Source: Aedes albopictus (lineage: Eukaryota; Arthropoda; Insecta; Diptera; Culicidae). Taken from it: 64,000 bases of DNA. The notes under the pieces are model-generated. The model made no database searches, was not told where the DNA came from, and saw only the letters and a list, made by a program, of their open reading frames with translations. The DNA is taken from positions 366,361,238 through 366,425,237 of the forward strand of contig NC_085138.1 in NCBI RefSeq assembly GCF_035046485.1, read 5' to 3'. Of the stretch, positions 23,971 to 35,429 are shown one piece after another (the first letter of the stretch is position 1; each line of letters begins with the position of its first letter). The position numbers and the translations under genes are program-made.

Positions 23971-24836
23971 TCGAAAACAACCTTATATTCTTTGGCAGTT
24001 CTCGGAAGTTATAGTTATTTTTTATATCGAGTGTTATGTATTCTTGACTTGTGTTATTGTATCTGTTCATTAAGTATGACAAAGTGATTTTGAATTTTAG
24101 AAGTAAATCTTAAGATTGAATTGGGCATTATTGCGGTTGTTGTATGCATGTTGATGTACCCAAAATAATCAATCAACAATTCACTACATTTATCAAAAAG
24201 CGTTTATGTATTCCAAATCAAAATTTCAATATTTAATGCTGGTTAAAATCGTACTTAAAATGCATTGACGGTAAAACTTGAACATTATTATCGTGAAATT
24301 TGCTGAATTGTGCACAATGTGTACAATAGAAAATGGAAAAAATATTACATCTGATTAACGATTTTCTTTAAAATAAATACATTTTTCGCTTAAAAGTAAT
24401 TTTTTTTATGTCCCGGGATCCCGGGAAATTCCGGGAAATGGTTATAAATTTTACCGTTTCCCGGGAATCTGAATCCCGGGAAAATTGGAAGCCCTATGCA
24501 TAACCATGGGTACACAATATTGAATACAATTGTTTGTATCGACATGCACATATATTTGTTCAGTTAGTCCCACTTTTAAAATTTTAAACTTATCCTCTAC
24601 TCAAGTACAATCACGTTCACAATCATTTTCATTGGTTTCTGTGGCACAATATTAGTTGATCGGTCAAGTTGGAATGTGGCTTTTGTTCGAGTGTTCCATG
24701 CATTTGATTCGAGATCGCCACCTGGATGTTTCTGAAAGTGTAATACAAATAAGCATATTGGAATCCACGTGGAAGTGCACATTGAAAACTGTTTAAGAAC
24801 AGACTTTTCTCACAATCTAAGCATCCGTTAGCTGGG

Positions 24837-26785
24837 TTAGTGCCATTGCGCTACAGCTACCACTACGGACACGAGCAACACTGAGATAACCGAGCCCCCT
24901 TGGACACGGAAAGCACTTGACTTAGTCTTGGTGGCTGTTGCCGAGAATTCCCGATAGAAGTTTTGACCCATCATCGCCGGAGAGTTGATGTGCATGTAGG
25001 GCCCAACGACACCTGAAGAAAAAGAAGATCATTTCAGTGACAAAAATAAAAAAAAATGCTGTTAATACTAACTGTCAACAGGTTTCCAATCGGGTACACC
25101 CGAGGACTTTGGTACGCCATCGATAGCAAACGAAGTCCATAGGTCAACCATGATCTCGGACATTCTGGTATCGGCTGCATTTAGGTTGGTGGCGAAATCC
25201 GGGAATGGAAACAGATAAATGTTGTCGTTTGAGTGATGGATGCCACCCTTGAAGGGGTAGTGAGAGGTATTTGCTCCATAGCCGAATCTGGTGTGCTCTC
25301 CAGCGTAATCGAACGAATACAGATAAGTTTCCTTCTCACTATACCGTGCGTTTGTTTGGATATCTCTGAACAACGGGCCTTTGATAACAATCGCACCGGC
25401 AACCTGAAAATAGCAATCACTGTCAAATTATCGACAAAATTGGGCGCGATAACACCTACATCAATCAATCCATCGACCATCTGGGTAAAATTGCCACTCT
25501 TTAGCTGATCGGCGTCAAATAGAGATTCTATTTCGAAGGCTGCTAGTGCCCCGCTGACATCATCAAGGCCAGCAAAGCGATTAATCATATCCAGCAGATC
25601 ATACTGCAAAAACTTGGTGTCGTTGATAAGTTTTGAGGCCACTAGCGCGTCATAGATGTTGTTGACTATGAATGATCCATCCTGCTTGGTTACTCCGCCC
25701 ATCATCCGAATATCGCGACGTACCTCACCACGTTGGACGTATTCCATAGGCTTCCGTACCAGAAATTCTGACGGACCACCAATCACTAGTCCACAGCCTC
25801 CGATGTTTTCCATTCCATACGTTGCGTATTGGTTGGCCGCGTGTAACGGCAAGGCATTGATCAGCTTTGTGGTTTCTACCGACAATAAGCATTGTTCTAT
25901 CTGGACTAGTGCCAAGTTTTCATTGCATCCAGCATACTTGGCAATGTCGATAGCATTGGTTACTGGATTCGGATCCACCGCCCATGTAGACAACGATCCC
26001 CCGGATTGAAGAATGACCTGGTTGAACAGCCTCTGCGAAACCAGTGGACTATACAACAAAGCCGAAATGGCGCCTGCCCCGGCAGACTGTCCGAACACCG
26101 TCACCTTGTCGGGATTTCCACCAAAGTCCGCAATATGGTCCTGAACCCACTCCAGCGCCATGATCATGTCCAGCATACCAGCGTTTCCAGGGATCACATC
26201 ACTCAAAGTCGACAGAAAACCCAGCGGTCCCAACCGATACTGAATCACCACCAGAACCACATCCCGTTCCAGCAGATAGTCCGGAGGGTGTTGAACCGCT
26301 GCTCCCAAGTAAAACGATCCACCGTGGATATACACCATAACCGAATAGTTTCCCGTTGTCTACAAGAAAAAATCCATTAACTACGCACAAATACCTCATC
26401 CCATATGACGTAACCAACTCACATTCTTGGTAAACACCGACAGCGACAGGCAGTCTTCGTCGTCCTGGTTCATCCCCTCGACCGGCTGGGGACACTCCTT
26501 ACCTGGTTCGCTAACGTCGCGTACCTCGTTCCATGCCGCTATCTTCACCGGGGCCTTGAACCTCCGCGTCCCAATCGGAGCCTCCGCATATGGGATGTTG
26601 TAAAATTGGATGATCGTTTGGTTGGTGCGCGCTGTCTGGCCCAATCCTCCCCGTATCAAGCCTAGGCCCTGCAGGTTGATGACCGTATCGGGAGGATCCT
26701 GCCGTTGGATGAGCGCAGCGCCGTCTACATCCTGACACAGGACCAGAATCAGGATGGTTGTTATTGCCTGGATGGGTTCAATCAT
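24837..26785 (-). CDS. Secreted carboxylesterase B (GQSAG type), 4 exons
   Basis: COesterase-fold hydrolase, paralogue of A. Minus-strand exons are 26785-26423, 26359-25460, 25403-25073 and 25012-24837, about 589 aa; introns fall at the same places and phases as in A (phases 0, 0, 1). Donors are GTGAGT, GTAGGT and GTTAGT; the first acceptor ends TAG, the others CAG. A signal peptide covers about residues 1-23. FYNIPYAEAPIGTRRF, CP...EDCL, HGGSF, GQSAG with Ser213, acid Asp348 (KQDG) and His478 (HHSND) are visible, so the triad is complete. Ser136 replaces the third oxyanion glycine, the place equivalent to Gly119 of acetylcholinesterase. The C-terminus (GGSVISVLLVSVVVAVAQWH) is hydrophobic, suggesting an anchor. 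Ester substrate is unknown. Confidence 0.93.
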
Positions 26786-26894
26786 GTTTTGAGAATACCA
26801 ACAACCCGAACGCGGCGACTTGCGAACAATGACTGTTGTTTCGTGCAGGTTGATTACTGCCTAGACGAGCTGTCGAAATTGGCACAGTCAGTGT

Positions 26895-26940
26895 GTTCTG
26901 GGAGATAAAAGATAAGCGAATATGGGATAGATAAAGGGGG
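26895..26940. promoter_or_regulatory. GATA-site cluster upstream of esterase B
   Basis: Within 40 bp, 110-155 bp upstream of the esterase B ATG, the plus strand reads AGATAA (26,903), AGATAAG (26,910) and GGATAGATAAA (26,925). GATA factors drive many midgut genes in insects. Midgut expression is therefore a reasonable inference, not shown. Confidence 0.4.
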
Positions 26941-27400
26941 TCGTTATATGCTATCCAAGCCGGTGCAAGTTCAATGTGATAAGGTCTTGATTGTTTAGTA
27001 GGTAGTCGTTTGGCATTATAGCTTTGAGCTGGTAGAAGCTTTTCGTAATCCAATTTGACTATCTTGGCTTTTGGATGGGTTGCCAAAGTATGGAGTTTGC
27101 GATAAATTGTGATTGATGGTTATCTAATAAAGATATTGAATTGGAATGTTATAATTGTATAGCGAAGAGATGGGGTTTGTAAACCATTATTCTCGTGGAG
27201 ACCATTTTTAGGTATATAGTAACGAGGGGAACCCATTCAAGGGGTTTTTGACATTACATTAGGAAAGATTCTTGGTTAAGTCTTTTAATGATTTCAGTTG
27301 ATTTCGAGAAACTCGTGGTGATGGTAAAATGAATCTACATTGATTGATTTTGTCGAAGGAAAACACCGCGAAACATGTAATAAATAGTTTTGTCAAAAAA
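26941..27400. other. Unassigned sequence
   Basis: Upstream of esterase B; no recognised gene or repeat. Confidence 0.35.
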
Positions 27401-28028
27401 TGTTGCATGGATTCATTCGGAAATTTTCTTCAGAGATTTGTTAAGAAATTTCTCCTATTCTATGAATTCCACAAATAGTTCTTTCATACCATCTTGCATG
27501 ATTTACTTCTGAAATTCCTATATTTTTTTAAATATCTTTGAATTTGAGCAAAAATTCCTTCAAGGATTCTTTTAAAAATTTGTTCACAGATTCCGGCAGA
27601 TTTTTTTTTAGATATTTATTCAGAAATTTTTCCAGAGATTCCTTCAGTGATGCCTTCAGTAATTATTCCAGAGTTTTCCAGAAAATGATTAAAAAGTTCA
27701 TTTGAAAATTGTACTGGGGTTACTTTGGAAATTCTTCCAAAGATTTAACCAAAAATTCCCACAACACAATTTCTTCACAAAATCCTTGAGAGATTTGGCC
27801 TTTTTTTCTTTGTATCCTTCGGAAATGCATTTTTGTATTCTATCAAACGATCCTCCAAGGATTTTTTTTCCAAAACTTCCGGAGTTTGCTTAAGAATTGC
27901 TCCAGGGATTTTAAACTGAGTTTTTATCAGAAAATCTTCCTGGGTTTTTTTGAGAAATTTTCCCAGGAATTCTTAAAAAAAAATTGAGATGCATTCGGGA
28001 ATTTTATGCAGGGATTCCTATGGAAAAT
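27401..28028. repeat. Strongly decayed minisatellite, AT-rich
   Basis: Variants of GAAATTCTTCCAAAGATT and CTTCAGAGATT follow one another without clear register, as at 11.5-17.9 kb. Confidence 0.55.
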
Positions 28029-28500
28029 TGATTGATTGATTTATCTTTATAACAGAGACACCCAGGGATGGGAACACTCACTTGCAAAGAGTTACACTCA
28101 CTTGCTATTTTCTCAGCTCAGAAGCGTGCAATCAAGAAACGATGTATGGACGACTTCTGCCTTGTGATTTGGTCAAGTTTGCCGAATAGAGTAGGGGTCG
28201 CACACGCATACCAAAGTCGTGACAGAGTTGTGAAAGCGACTCTACCGGAGGTGAGTGTAATTGGCATTCACCTCGTGGAGAGTTACCTTCGCAGCTCTCT
28301 CGTGACTTTGGTAGGCGTGTACGACTCCTAATCGATTCAGCAATCTTTAAGACCAAATCACAAGGTAGAAGTCGTCCAGACATCGTTTCTTGATTGCACG
28401 CTTCTGAGCTGAGAAAATAGCAAGTGAGTGTAACTCTTTGCAAGTGAGTGTTCCCTCCCATCCTTGGAGACACCTATGGAAAAAGCCCTAAGGGTTCCTT
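28029..28500 (-). mobile_element. Retroposon 3' tail split by a hAT MITE
   Basis: On the minus strand CATAGGTGTCTCTGTTATAA followed by AGATAAATCAATCAATC is a retroposon-like 3' end with a short tandem tail. It is interrupted at GAGACACC by the MITE at 28,063. A related tail lies at 47,806-47,850. The body of the element is not identifiable. Confidence 0.45.
28063..28466. mobile_element. hAT-type foldback MITE
   Basis: Ends CAGGGATGGGAACACTCAC (left) and CCAAGGATGGGAGGGAACAC (right complement) match the common hAT start CAGGGATGGG. A perfect 8-bp duplication GAGACACC lies at 28,055-28,062 and 28,467-28,474. The whole 404 bp is nearly one palindrome: arms of about 195 bp carry TTGCAAAGAGTTACACTCAC, GAAACGATGT and ACCAAATCACAAGG in inverted order. 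It has no coding capacity. Confidence 0.92.
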
Positions 28501-31500
28501 CACAAATTTTTCGAGGAATTCTTTCAGAAAATCTTCCTTGGCTTTTATTATAAATTCGACTAATGAATTCTTCAGAAATATCTCCACATTTTTCTCCAGA
28601 GATTCATTACTAAATTTCTCCATGATATACTTAAAAAACTACCACAGATTTTTCGATAATTATTTCGTGAACTCTTGCTGAAGTCCATCATAGGATTAAA
28701 AAAAACCTTCACGAGTTCCTGATTAAAAACTCCCAGCGATTCTTAAAGAAATTCTTTAGGGGACTCCATTAAAAAATCCTCGTAAATTCACGTTAAAAAA
28801 TCATCCAGGAAATCCTTAAGAAATTCAGTACGAAATTCTTTCCTAAAATCTTCTAGGGATTCCCTTTGACTTTAGAATATCCTCCAAAAATTTCTCCAAA
28901 AATTCTTTAAGATTATGGATTACCTTAGAAAATATTTCAAGAATTTCTTTCTAAAATCTTGCAGAGATAAAGATTGCTGCAGAAATTCATCATTTTTTTT
29001 ACAAAGATTTCTCCAGAAATTTGTCAAAGCATTCATCTAGAAAACCTTCTATGAACTTTCCCAAAAATACTTCATGGAGTTTTTTGGAAAATGATTAACG
29101 GATTCATTAAGAATCAGATGTTCAGAAGTCCTTCAACATTTTCTCATAAGTTCTCAAGAATTTTCTATAAAGATTGTTTTAGAAACTGTATAATAGATAA
29201 TTCAGGATACTTTCAAGTTTTCATCAAGCTCCTTTACGTATTTATTCATGACATTTCTCTTCCAGAAATTATTTCAAGAACTTCTTAGGAATGTTTTAAA
29301 AAGTCCTCCAAGTATCCCTTCAGATTTTTTTCTACAAATTCTATCAGAGATTTTTATAGGGATTTTTAGGGACAGGCTGGAAGACATTCAAGCAGAGATT
29401 CTTGCAGGACTCCACACAGAGATTTCATCAGAAATTCGACCAGGTATTCCTCTGTGTACTTTCTCAGAAATTCCTACAGGATTCCCTCCTTGGGTACCTC
29501 TAGGAATTTCTCTTTGGATTCCTTCAGGGATTCTTTCTTGGGTTCTTTCAAAACATTGCTTAGAACTTTTGTTAGGGGATTTCTCCAGTATTTTTTTTTT
29601 CTAAAAACAACTCAAGTGGCTTTGTTAGGTATTCATTAGGGGCTTCCAGGTGTTTCGTTAACTATTCCTTCTGTTTTTTTTTTTCTTCAGAAAACCCATC
29701 TTCGGATTCTTGAAATATTCTTTTTTTTTTCAAAAATTCTTTATTTAGGTTGTTTTTCAGATTTTTTTTAATCCTTCTGAAATTTCTCCAGCGATACTTA
29801 CATAAATATCTTTGAAGGCTTCTTCAATATTCCTAGAAATACTTTAGAAATTTCAACAGGGGCTTCCTTCGAAAGTTGTTCCACGGATTCTTTCAGAATT
29901 TGTTTCAGCAGTTCTTTAAGGAGTTACTCAAGGGGTTCGATAAGAGATTGCTACAGGATTTAATCCATGGTAATGTACCAGTGAAGGGGTGCTGAAATCG
30001 GGAAACCTTGACGAACTAGCTCTGATTGTACAACGACAGCACTGGAAATAATTTATGACTCATCTTGTCAGTAATCTGCCGACGCATTACAATAACATCG
30101 TTTGTGTGTTCGACTGTTTTTCGAAACTGTTTCGTGGTAGTTTGTCAGTCTTGAGAAAAATACAACACTATATATTTTATTTTGTCCGACGTTACGGTCC
30201 GTTTGGAACCTTCTTCAGGGACTCAGTGTTCTGGACGAGAAGAGATCTGCAAAATATATCGCCAGAGAATCACCCCTTACACTCCGCTCATCATGATCAT
30301 CGACAAAGCGAGAGATATGAACCTTTTGTCCGTTCGACATTTTGTCCCTTAACCCTATGTTTTTTGAACGTTTGTCATAGAATCGTTTTGAAGAATTCCC
30401 TCAGAGGTACCTTCAGCAGTTTTCCAAGGATTTTCTAAAAAAATCCTCCAGTGATCACTTATAAGTTTATTGAACGAGTTCTTCAAGGTTTGCACCAGTA
30501 TCTTTGTCCGTGATTTCTAGAGACATTTTTTAAAAGATTTCTTCGGGAATTCCTACAGAAATTTCTTAAGCAATTTTCCCATGGAATTACAGGCAGAGTT
30601 TCTCAAGAAGTATCTCATGATCTTTTCGAGAAATTAAAAAGTTATCTGAACAATAACCCTGAAATTGCTCCAAAGATAACTTCAGACCTCCAGGAATTTT
30701 AAAGGGATTTCTTCGAACTATCCTACAGAGATTTGTTTAAAAAATTTCTTTAGGGCTACCTTAAAGAGTTCTTCAGTATTTTTTGTACAATTTTCAATAG
30801 AAACCTAGAAAAAAAAAAACATTAGAAAAAAACTCTAGAGATATTACTGAAGACTATTTTGTAGGAATTCCTAGGAAATATTTCTCAATATGTTTCTTCA
30901 AGAATCAGTGGAGAAATTCTTAAGTAATAATTTCCTTTGAAGGAAATGGCAGACAAATTTCTGGGAAGTACGTGGACAAATATTTGGAAGAAGTTTCTGG
31001 ATAAATCCTTAAATAATTTTTTGCACACAATCATTATAGATTTTAAGACCAAATCTTTGGAATAATCTCTGAAGGAAACCTTTGAAGAATTTCTGAAGTC
31101 TCTGGAAGATTTTCTAAAAAAAAATTCCTGGGGAAATTCTTGCAGAAACTATTGATTTTCTTAAGAATTCTTGTACGGATTTCTGAAATTTTAAAGGAAT
31201 CGCATCCTCTGGAGGAATTCCGGGAGAAATTTCTGCAGGATTCATGAATGGAAATTCTGAAGGAAATTCTTAAGCAGTCCATGAAGCATGTTTCAAAAGA
31301 ACTTTCAAAATAAATTCGTGAAGGCTTGCCTAAGGGGTATCTGGATTTTCTGGAGGAATACATGGAGCAATGTCTCTGGGTTATTATCTCGGAAAAAAAA
31401 AATAAAAACCCCTGCAGTAATCTCAATAGAAACTTCTAGAAGAGACATCGGAGGAATTCATGGAAGAATCTATGGAGCCTTTTTTGTCAAAAACTCAGCT

Positions 31501-31518
31501 GGTAGGGCTTGATGAATC
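28501..31518. repeat. Long, strongly decayed minisatellite field
   Basis: Variants of GGAATTTCTTCAGAAATTC fill the region. Between about 29,390 and 29,560 a 24-25 bp register is still visible, and translation shows eight-residue units (PGIPLCTF, SEIPTGFP, PWVPLGIS, LWIPSGIL). This ties the field to the arrays at 8.9 and 41.3 kb. A different module (30,000-30,380) interrupts it. Confidence 0.65.
30170..30385. repeat. Module with AACGTCGG-type and TTTTGTCC words
   Basis: GACGTTACGGTCCGTTTGGA (30,189) is the inverse of the motif near 23,290. CCTTTTGTCCGTTCGACATT (30,322) and TTTGTCATAGAATC at the end match the vocabulary and end point of the 17-bp array at 57.45-57.71 kb, so this is a short relative of that array. 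Confidence 0.6.
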
Positions 31519-31521
31519 TTA

Positions 31522-31688
31522 GGCAGCATCCATTAATTACGTAGCGCTAGAATCGAGATTTTTAGACCCCCCTTCCCCTCTCCGTATCGCTTTTTTTGTA
31601 TGAAAACACACTATTTTTTATATGAACCGTAACGCTCGGCCATACTCTCCCCTCCCCCTAGAGCGTTACGTAATGTGTGGACGGCGCC
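31522..31688. mobile_element. Harbinger-like MITE, copy 1
   Basis: Inverted ends (left GGCAGCATCCATTAATTACG, right complement GGCGCCGTCCACACATTACG) share GGC, TCCA and ATTACGTA-CGCT. The flanking duplication is TTA (31,519-31,521 and 31,689-31,691). A 3-bp TTA/TWA duplication with G-rich ends is typical of PIF/Harbinger. It is 167 bp and non-coding. Copy 2 is at 59,012. Confidence 0.8.
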
Positions 31689-31691
31689 TTA

Positions 31692-31990
31692 GCAGAAATC
31701 ACTGGAGGAATATAGCATGAGAAAGTCCTGTATGTATCCATACAAAAAAATCTCAGGAGAATTCTTGGATAAATTCTTGGAGGAATCACAGGACATCCAT
31801 CGGAAGGATTTCCAGGAGGGTTTCCTGCAATTACAGCAGAAATATTGGAACAAGTCCCGGGAGCGATTCATAAATAATTCCTAGAAGAATTCATGTAAGA
31901 ACCACTGGAGAGTTCTAGAAGGAATTCTTGGAGGAATTCCTGGTGGAATTCCATGAGAAATCTACGAAAGGGTTTCAAGAGAAATCGTAA
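31692..31990. repeat. Decayed minisatellite, continuing
   Basis: GGAATTCTTGGAGGAATTCC (31,920) and similar words resume after the MITE. Confidence 0.6.
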
Positions 31991-32992
31991 TGAGCACCCA
32001 GGTAATAATTTGATGCTGTACAAAAGTTTCTGCAACTATTTTATGTCAGCCTTTATTTGAACAGAAGCTGAGCACAAGAGGTACAAGCATTTATTCAGTT
32101 CCTAAACATCTAATTTTGGTGATTTTATTCAACCTTTAGCTGATTTGAGGTTCTTGTCTGTGGGATCTGTGGGAAAACTGGTAATTGAACTCGGACCTCC
32201 TGATTATAGTCACTTCCCAAGTAACACAGAAAACATCTTTGAAAATGGAATTTAAAAAAGATGTTGTAGTAAAGTATCATAATGGTTTATTAATACATCT
32301 TGTGTTGAAATCTAGTTCTAACTATGTTTGGGAATTACAAGCCACCCAAAAAAATTATCATCCTCACTACAAGTTACAGCAACGTAAATTTAACGTTGAT
32401 GATATAAGATTTTTGTGTCATCGTTTTCCTTTAATTAAAGATGTTAAGTAAAACATCAGCAATGCATAGTTGTAACTTTTGCGCTCAAGTATGTTACAAA
32501 TACGTTACTTCTATGTATATAATACGTTAATGTGCAACAGGTTTATCAGGTCGTTGATTCTTAGAACACTTGATCATTCTGAATGAAATATTTCTTTCAC
32601 TTAAAATTCACGGCAATTCCCACTATGATAGCTTCCAATGCATTTAATTTATGCTTTTCGGTAGCTGATATTCAGGCTACAAACTTTCTAGAAAGGTAAA
32701 AAACAATGGTAAATGAAGCATTTTGAAGAATAAGCTTGGCGGCTGTGGAAGTATCTTTTGGTATCAATAGCTCGGAAGAAGGAAGCCAGCATTCAATTGT
32801 ACTTTACTTGTCAGGCATCTTATCACCTATTGATCACTTTATGTACTTACGTGGTGACTACATCTCACTTCGAAACACAGATTCAACCCAGTTTTTCATC
32901 TCGCGAAATAATCAACAATTTCCACAAACATCACTTCAACTTTGTTATTGTTATACTTATGTTTCAAACAGGTATCCAAAAAACAAACATTA
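31991..32992. other. Unassigned sequence
   Basis: No recognised gene. Frames of 80-123 residues at 32,185-33,107 show no family resemblance. CCCAAGTAACACAG at 32,216 resembles starts of dispersed elements but I found no partner end. Confidence 0.35.
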
Positions 32993-32994
32993 TA

Positions 32995-33654
32995 GGGTAA
33001 CCAATACAATTTGGACCCCCATATATTTTGGACCCCCTGGATCGTATTATCACAACTTTCACAGATTTAATGGAGAGATGACGGAAGTTTTTAGAATCAT
33101 TCGCTAAATTAGATTGCTCTGCACGAGTAGCAATCATTTCCTCGCTGGAAATATAATTATTTGCCTTGAATTTAACTTTTGTTAATTTTATCATCCGTGC
33201 GAGTGTCGCAACATGTTTACAAAAAGAGAATATGGCGCTGAGGAAATTTGCAGTTGTAAACAAAAACGTTTTCCATTCTAGCGCATTAAATTCACGAGAT
33301 TCGTCTAATCAGCCTTTGTCGATCAAGTAATTAGGATGTGATCCAGCATATTCAAGTGGAAGATTCTTTGAAAATAGTTTCAAACGGATTTAAACACCGG
33401 GTGTCCAAAATATATACCGAAAAGGGTCCAAAATACATTGGGGGGTCCAAAACAGTGAAAACTGATGCTTCAAAAATAAGTTATTTTCATCAAATTTTAA
33501 ACCAGAAATGACCTTGTGGGTATTTTTAATGGACAGTGGAAGCTTTAACGATCATACTAACATCATCATTATGTGCAATACCCGCTGAATCTGGCTAATT
33601 TTGTCTTAAATTCAAACTAATGTCCTCTAGGGGTCCAAAATTCGACCGTTACCC
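32995..33654. mobile_element. TA-flanked element, GGGTAA family, with iterated GGGTCCAAAAT words
   Basis: Ends GGGTAACCAATACAATTTGG and, on the right complement, GGGTAACGGTCGAATTTTGG are inverted and TA-flanked (32,993-32,994 and 33,655-33,656). The subterminal word TTTGGACCCCC occurs twice near the left end (33,010 and 33,028); GTCCAAAAT-type inverses lie at about 33,401, 33,427, 33,441 and 33,631. It is 660 bp and non-coding. It is probably related to the element at 13,536. Confidence 0.78.
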
Positions 33655-33659
33655 TACTG

Positions 33660-34318
33660 TGTGTTTACGCTGTTTGTAAAAAGATGTTCAAAATACGTCA
33701 TTTTGATGTTTTTCAATGTATTTCAATTAATTTAAGTATTATCTGATAAACATGTTATTGAGAAGTACAACATATGTAATTTATACTTATTTTTTATATT
33801 TTGATTTGTTCCCTATCAGGGCAGAAAAACTACAGTACCTGCTCAAAAATTTCAAGCTCAAAATTCAATATACTGTCTTTTTTTGTTTTGATTGCTTTTT
33901 TTTCTCAAGAACTGTGTATCTGGAGAAAGTCTGAAAATTATTGAAAAGATATATTATATCTTTATTGATATCGAGTATACATTCTGCAGTCTAAAACCTA
34001 CCATGAATACAAAATAATTGAAAATATTATTCCAAAACTTTTTGACAGTACTGTGTTAGGAAGCCACCATGTTGCATGTCTGAAAATCATTGAATTATCT
34101 CGCACAAACCATAGAGATGACAATTACTTTATTTCTTGTTTACAAACGGATGGAAAGCGAATGAATTTACGGAAAATAAATGTGCTAATTTCACCATAAA
34201 TTTAGAATGGCACATGAAATTTGGTCATAGTGGCCAAGCATCGAGATGGGGAATTGCAAATAGAATCTGAGGTTTGAAAATTGTGCTGAGCCATTATAGT
34301 TTATTGCATTGCTAACTG
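33660..34318. other. Unassigned AT-rich sequence
   Basis: No gene or repeat recognised. Confidence 0.35.
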
Positions 34319-34319
34319 G

Positions 34320-34493
34320 ACTGCGACAGAGTGCGGAATCTTAAATAAAAGTGCGATATTGCATCAAATCGTTCCGGTGTCTTCACCGCACTTATTCATC
34401 ATGAGCTAATGAATAAGTGCGGTGAAGACACCGAAACGATCTGACACCAAATCGCACTTTTATTTGAGATTCCGCACTTCCTCGTCGCACTTT
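34320..34493. repeat. Snapback inverted repeat
   Basis: ACCGCACTTATTCAT (34,387) and ATGAATAAGTGCGGT (34,410) surround a short loop. The arms extend outward through GTGTCTTCACC, GTTCCGGT/ACCGAAAC, AAAAGTGCGAT and GTGCGGAATCT for about 75 bp each, with a few mismatches and gaps. The DNA could extrude a cruciform. It is probably a small foldback element. Confidence 0.85.
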
Positions 34494-34721
34494 TAACTGC
34501 GCAATGCGCAAAATTAAATTGCATATCATAGTTGTCACATTTCTTGGCACAGTGTGCGTTTCATAAATTTCAGCTAGCAAAAAATAAGTATTTTCGACGT
34601 TGGCGAAAACATATTCAAAACTTAATCACATGTTATAATAATGTATTGAAAAACATCTTTAGTAACATCACAGATGTTTTATAAGCCGCCATTTTTTGCG
34701 CTTTTTCGGTGATATAACCCA

Positions 34722-34824
34722 ACTAACATTTTTGCTGTATAAGAGCTTAATCAACCACTTTTACATAAGCGTCTGTTCCATAAGCTCTTATTATATACTA
34801 TATTACTTTACTATATTACTATAT

Positions 34825-34912
<88 letters not shown>

Positions 34913-35425
34913 ATACTTTTGTTAGTTGAGAAGTGTATGAAAATACGTTTCCTATATTTAGAACAAAACATGTACGTTTATATGAAACATGTATTATTTG
35001 CATTAATGTAACAAGTTTTGTTACATGGGTTACCTTAGCGTCTACACCACACACAATTGTATACGTATCCTCGAAAACAAGACCATACTTGTTGTATCTG
35101 AATAGTGAAGAACATAAGTTGAACTAAGCCTGTATTAAAGTTGAACAAGTGATGTGGACTTCATGAAAACATGCTTGGGTCAGCTTTCAAAAATTATTTG
35201 GTTGAAGGCGGAACAACAGATGATCAATACTGCATGTTGGTGTATGCTTTGAAGCTGGTAACGCAGATTCTATTCAACTTGAAGTTCAGCCATCTATGTA
35301 TTGCTGATTAAAGAGGTTGAACAAGCCATACCTCAGACCAATATTCAGCAGTCATTGTGTTCAGGCACTGACACCATTAGTCAACCACTGTTCAGCTAAT
35401 ACTCTCACTGTTCAGCATTCATTGC
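34722..35425. mobile_element. Possible inverted-end element
   Basis: CCCAACTAACATTTTTGCTG at the left and, on the right complement, CCCAAGCAGCAATGAATGCTG-like sequence are similar inverted ends. Repeated GTTCAGC/TTGAACAAG words lie toward the right end. The target duplication is not clear, so this is a weak call. Confidence 0.4.
34831..34908. repeat. (AT)n microsatellite
   Basis: An uninterrupted alternating TA run of about 78 bases. Confidence 0.98.
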
Positions 35426-35429
35426 TGCT

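Larger units (their letters stand above)
18561..24496. mobile_element. hAT-type element, 5.9 kb, filled with nested repeats
   Basis: A perfect 8-bp duplication TGCATAAC (18,553-18,560 and 24,497-24,504) directly abuts ends TAGAGCTTCCAATCC on the left and TAGGGCTTCCAATTTTCCC on the right complement. TAGAG/TAGGG fits the hAT terminal consensus YARNG. Both subterminal regions are dense in CCCGGGATT words. No hAT transposase survives. The interior holds a tandem repeat, a probable solo LTR, a TA-flanked element and a Mutator-like MITE fragment, so the original element must have been much shorter. GCCCTATGCATAAC also occurs at 18,487, which is a small caution. Confidence 0.75.

Noticed and set aside
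34696..34929. 77-residue frame rich in Ile/Tyr
   Set aside because: Translation of the (AT)n microsatellite.
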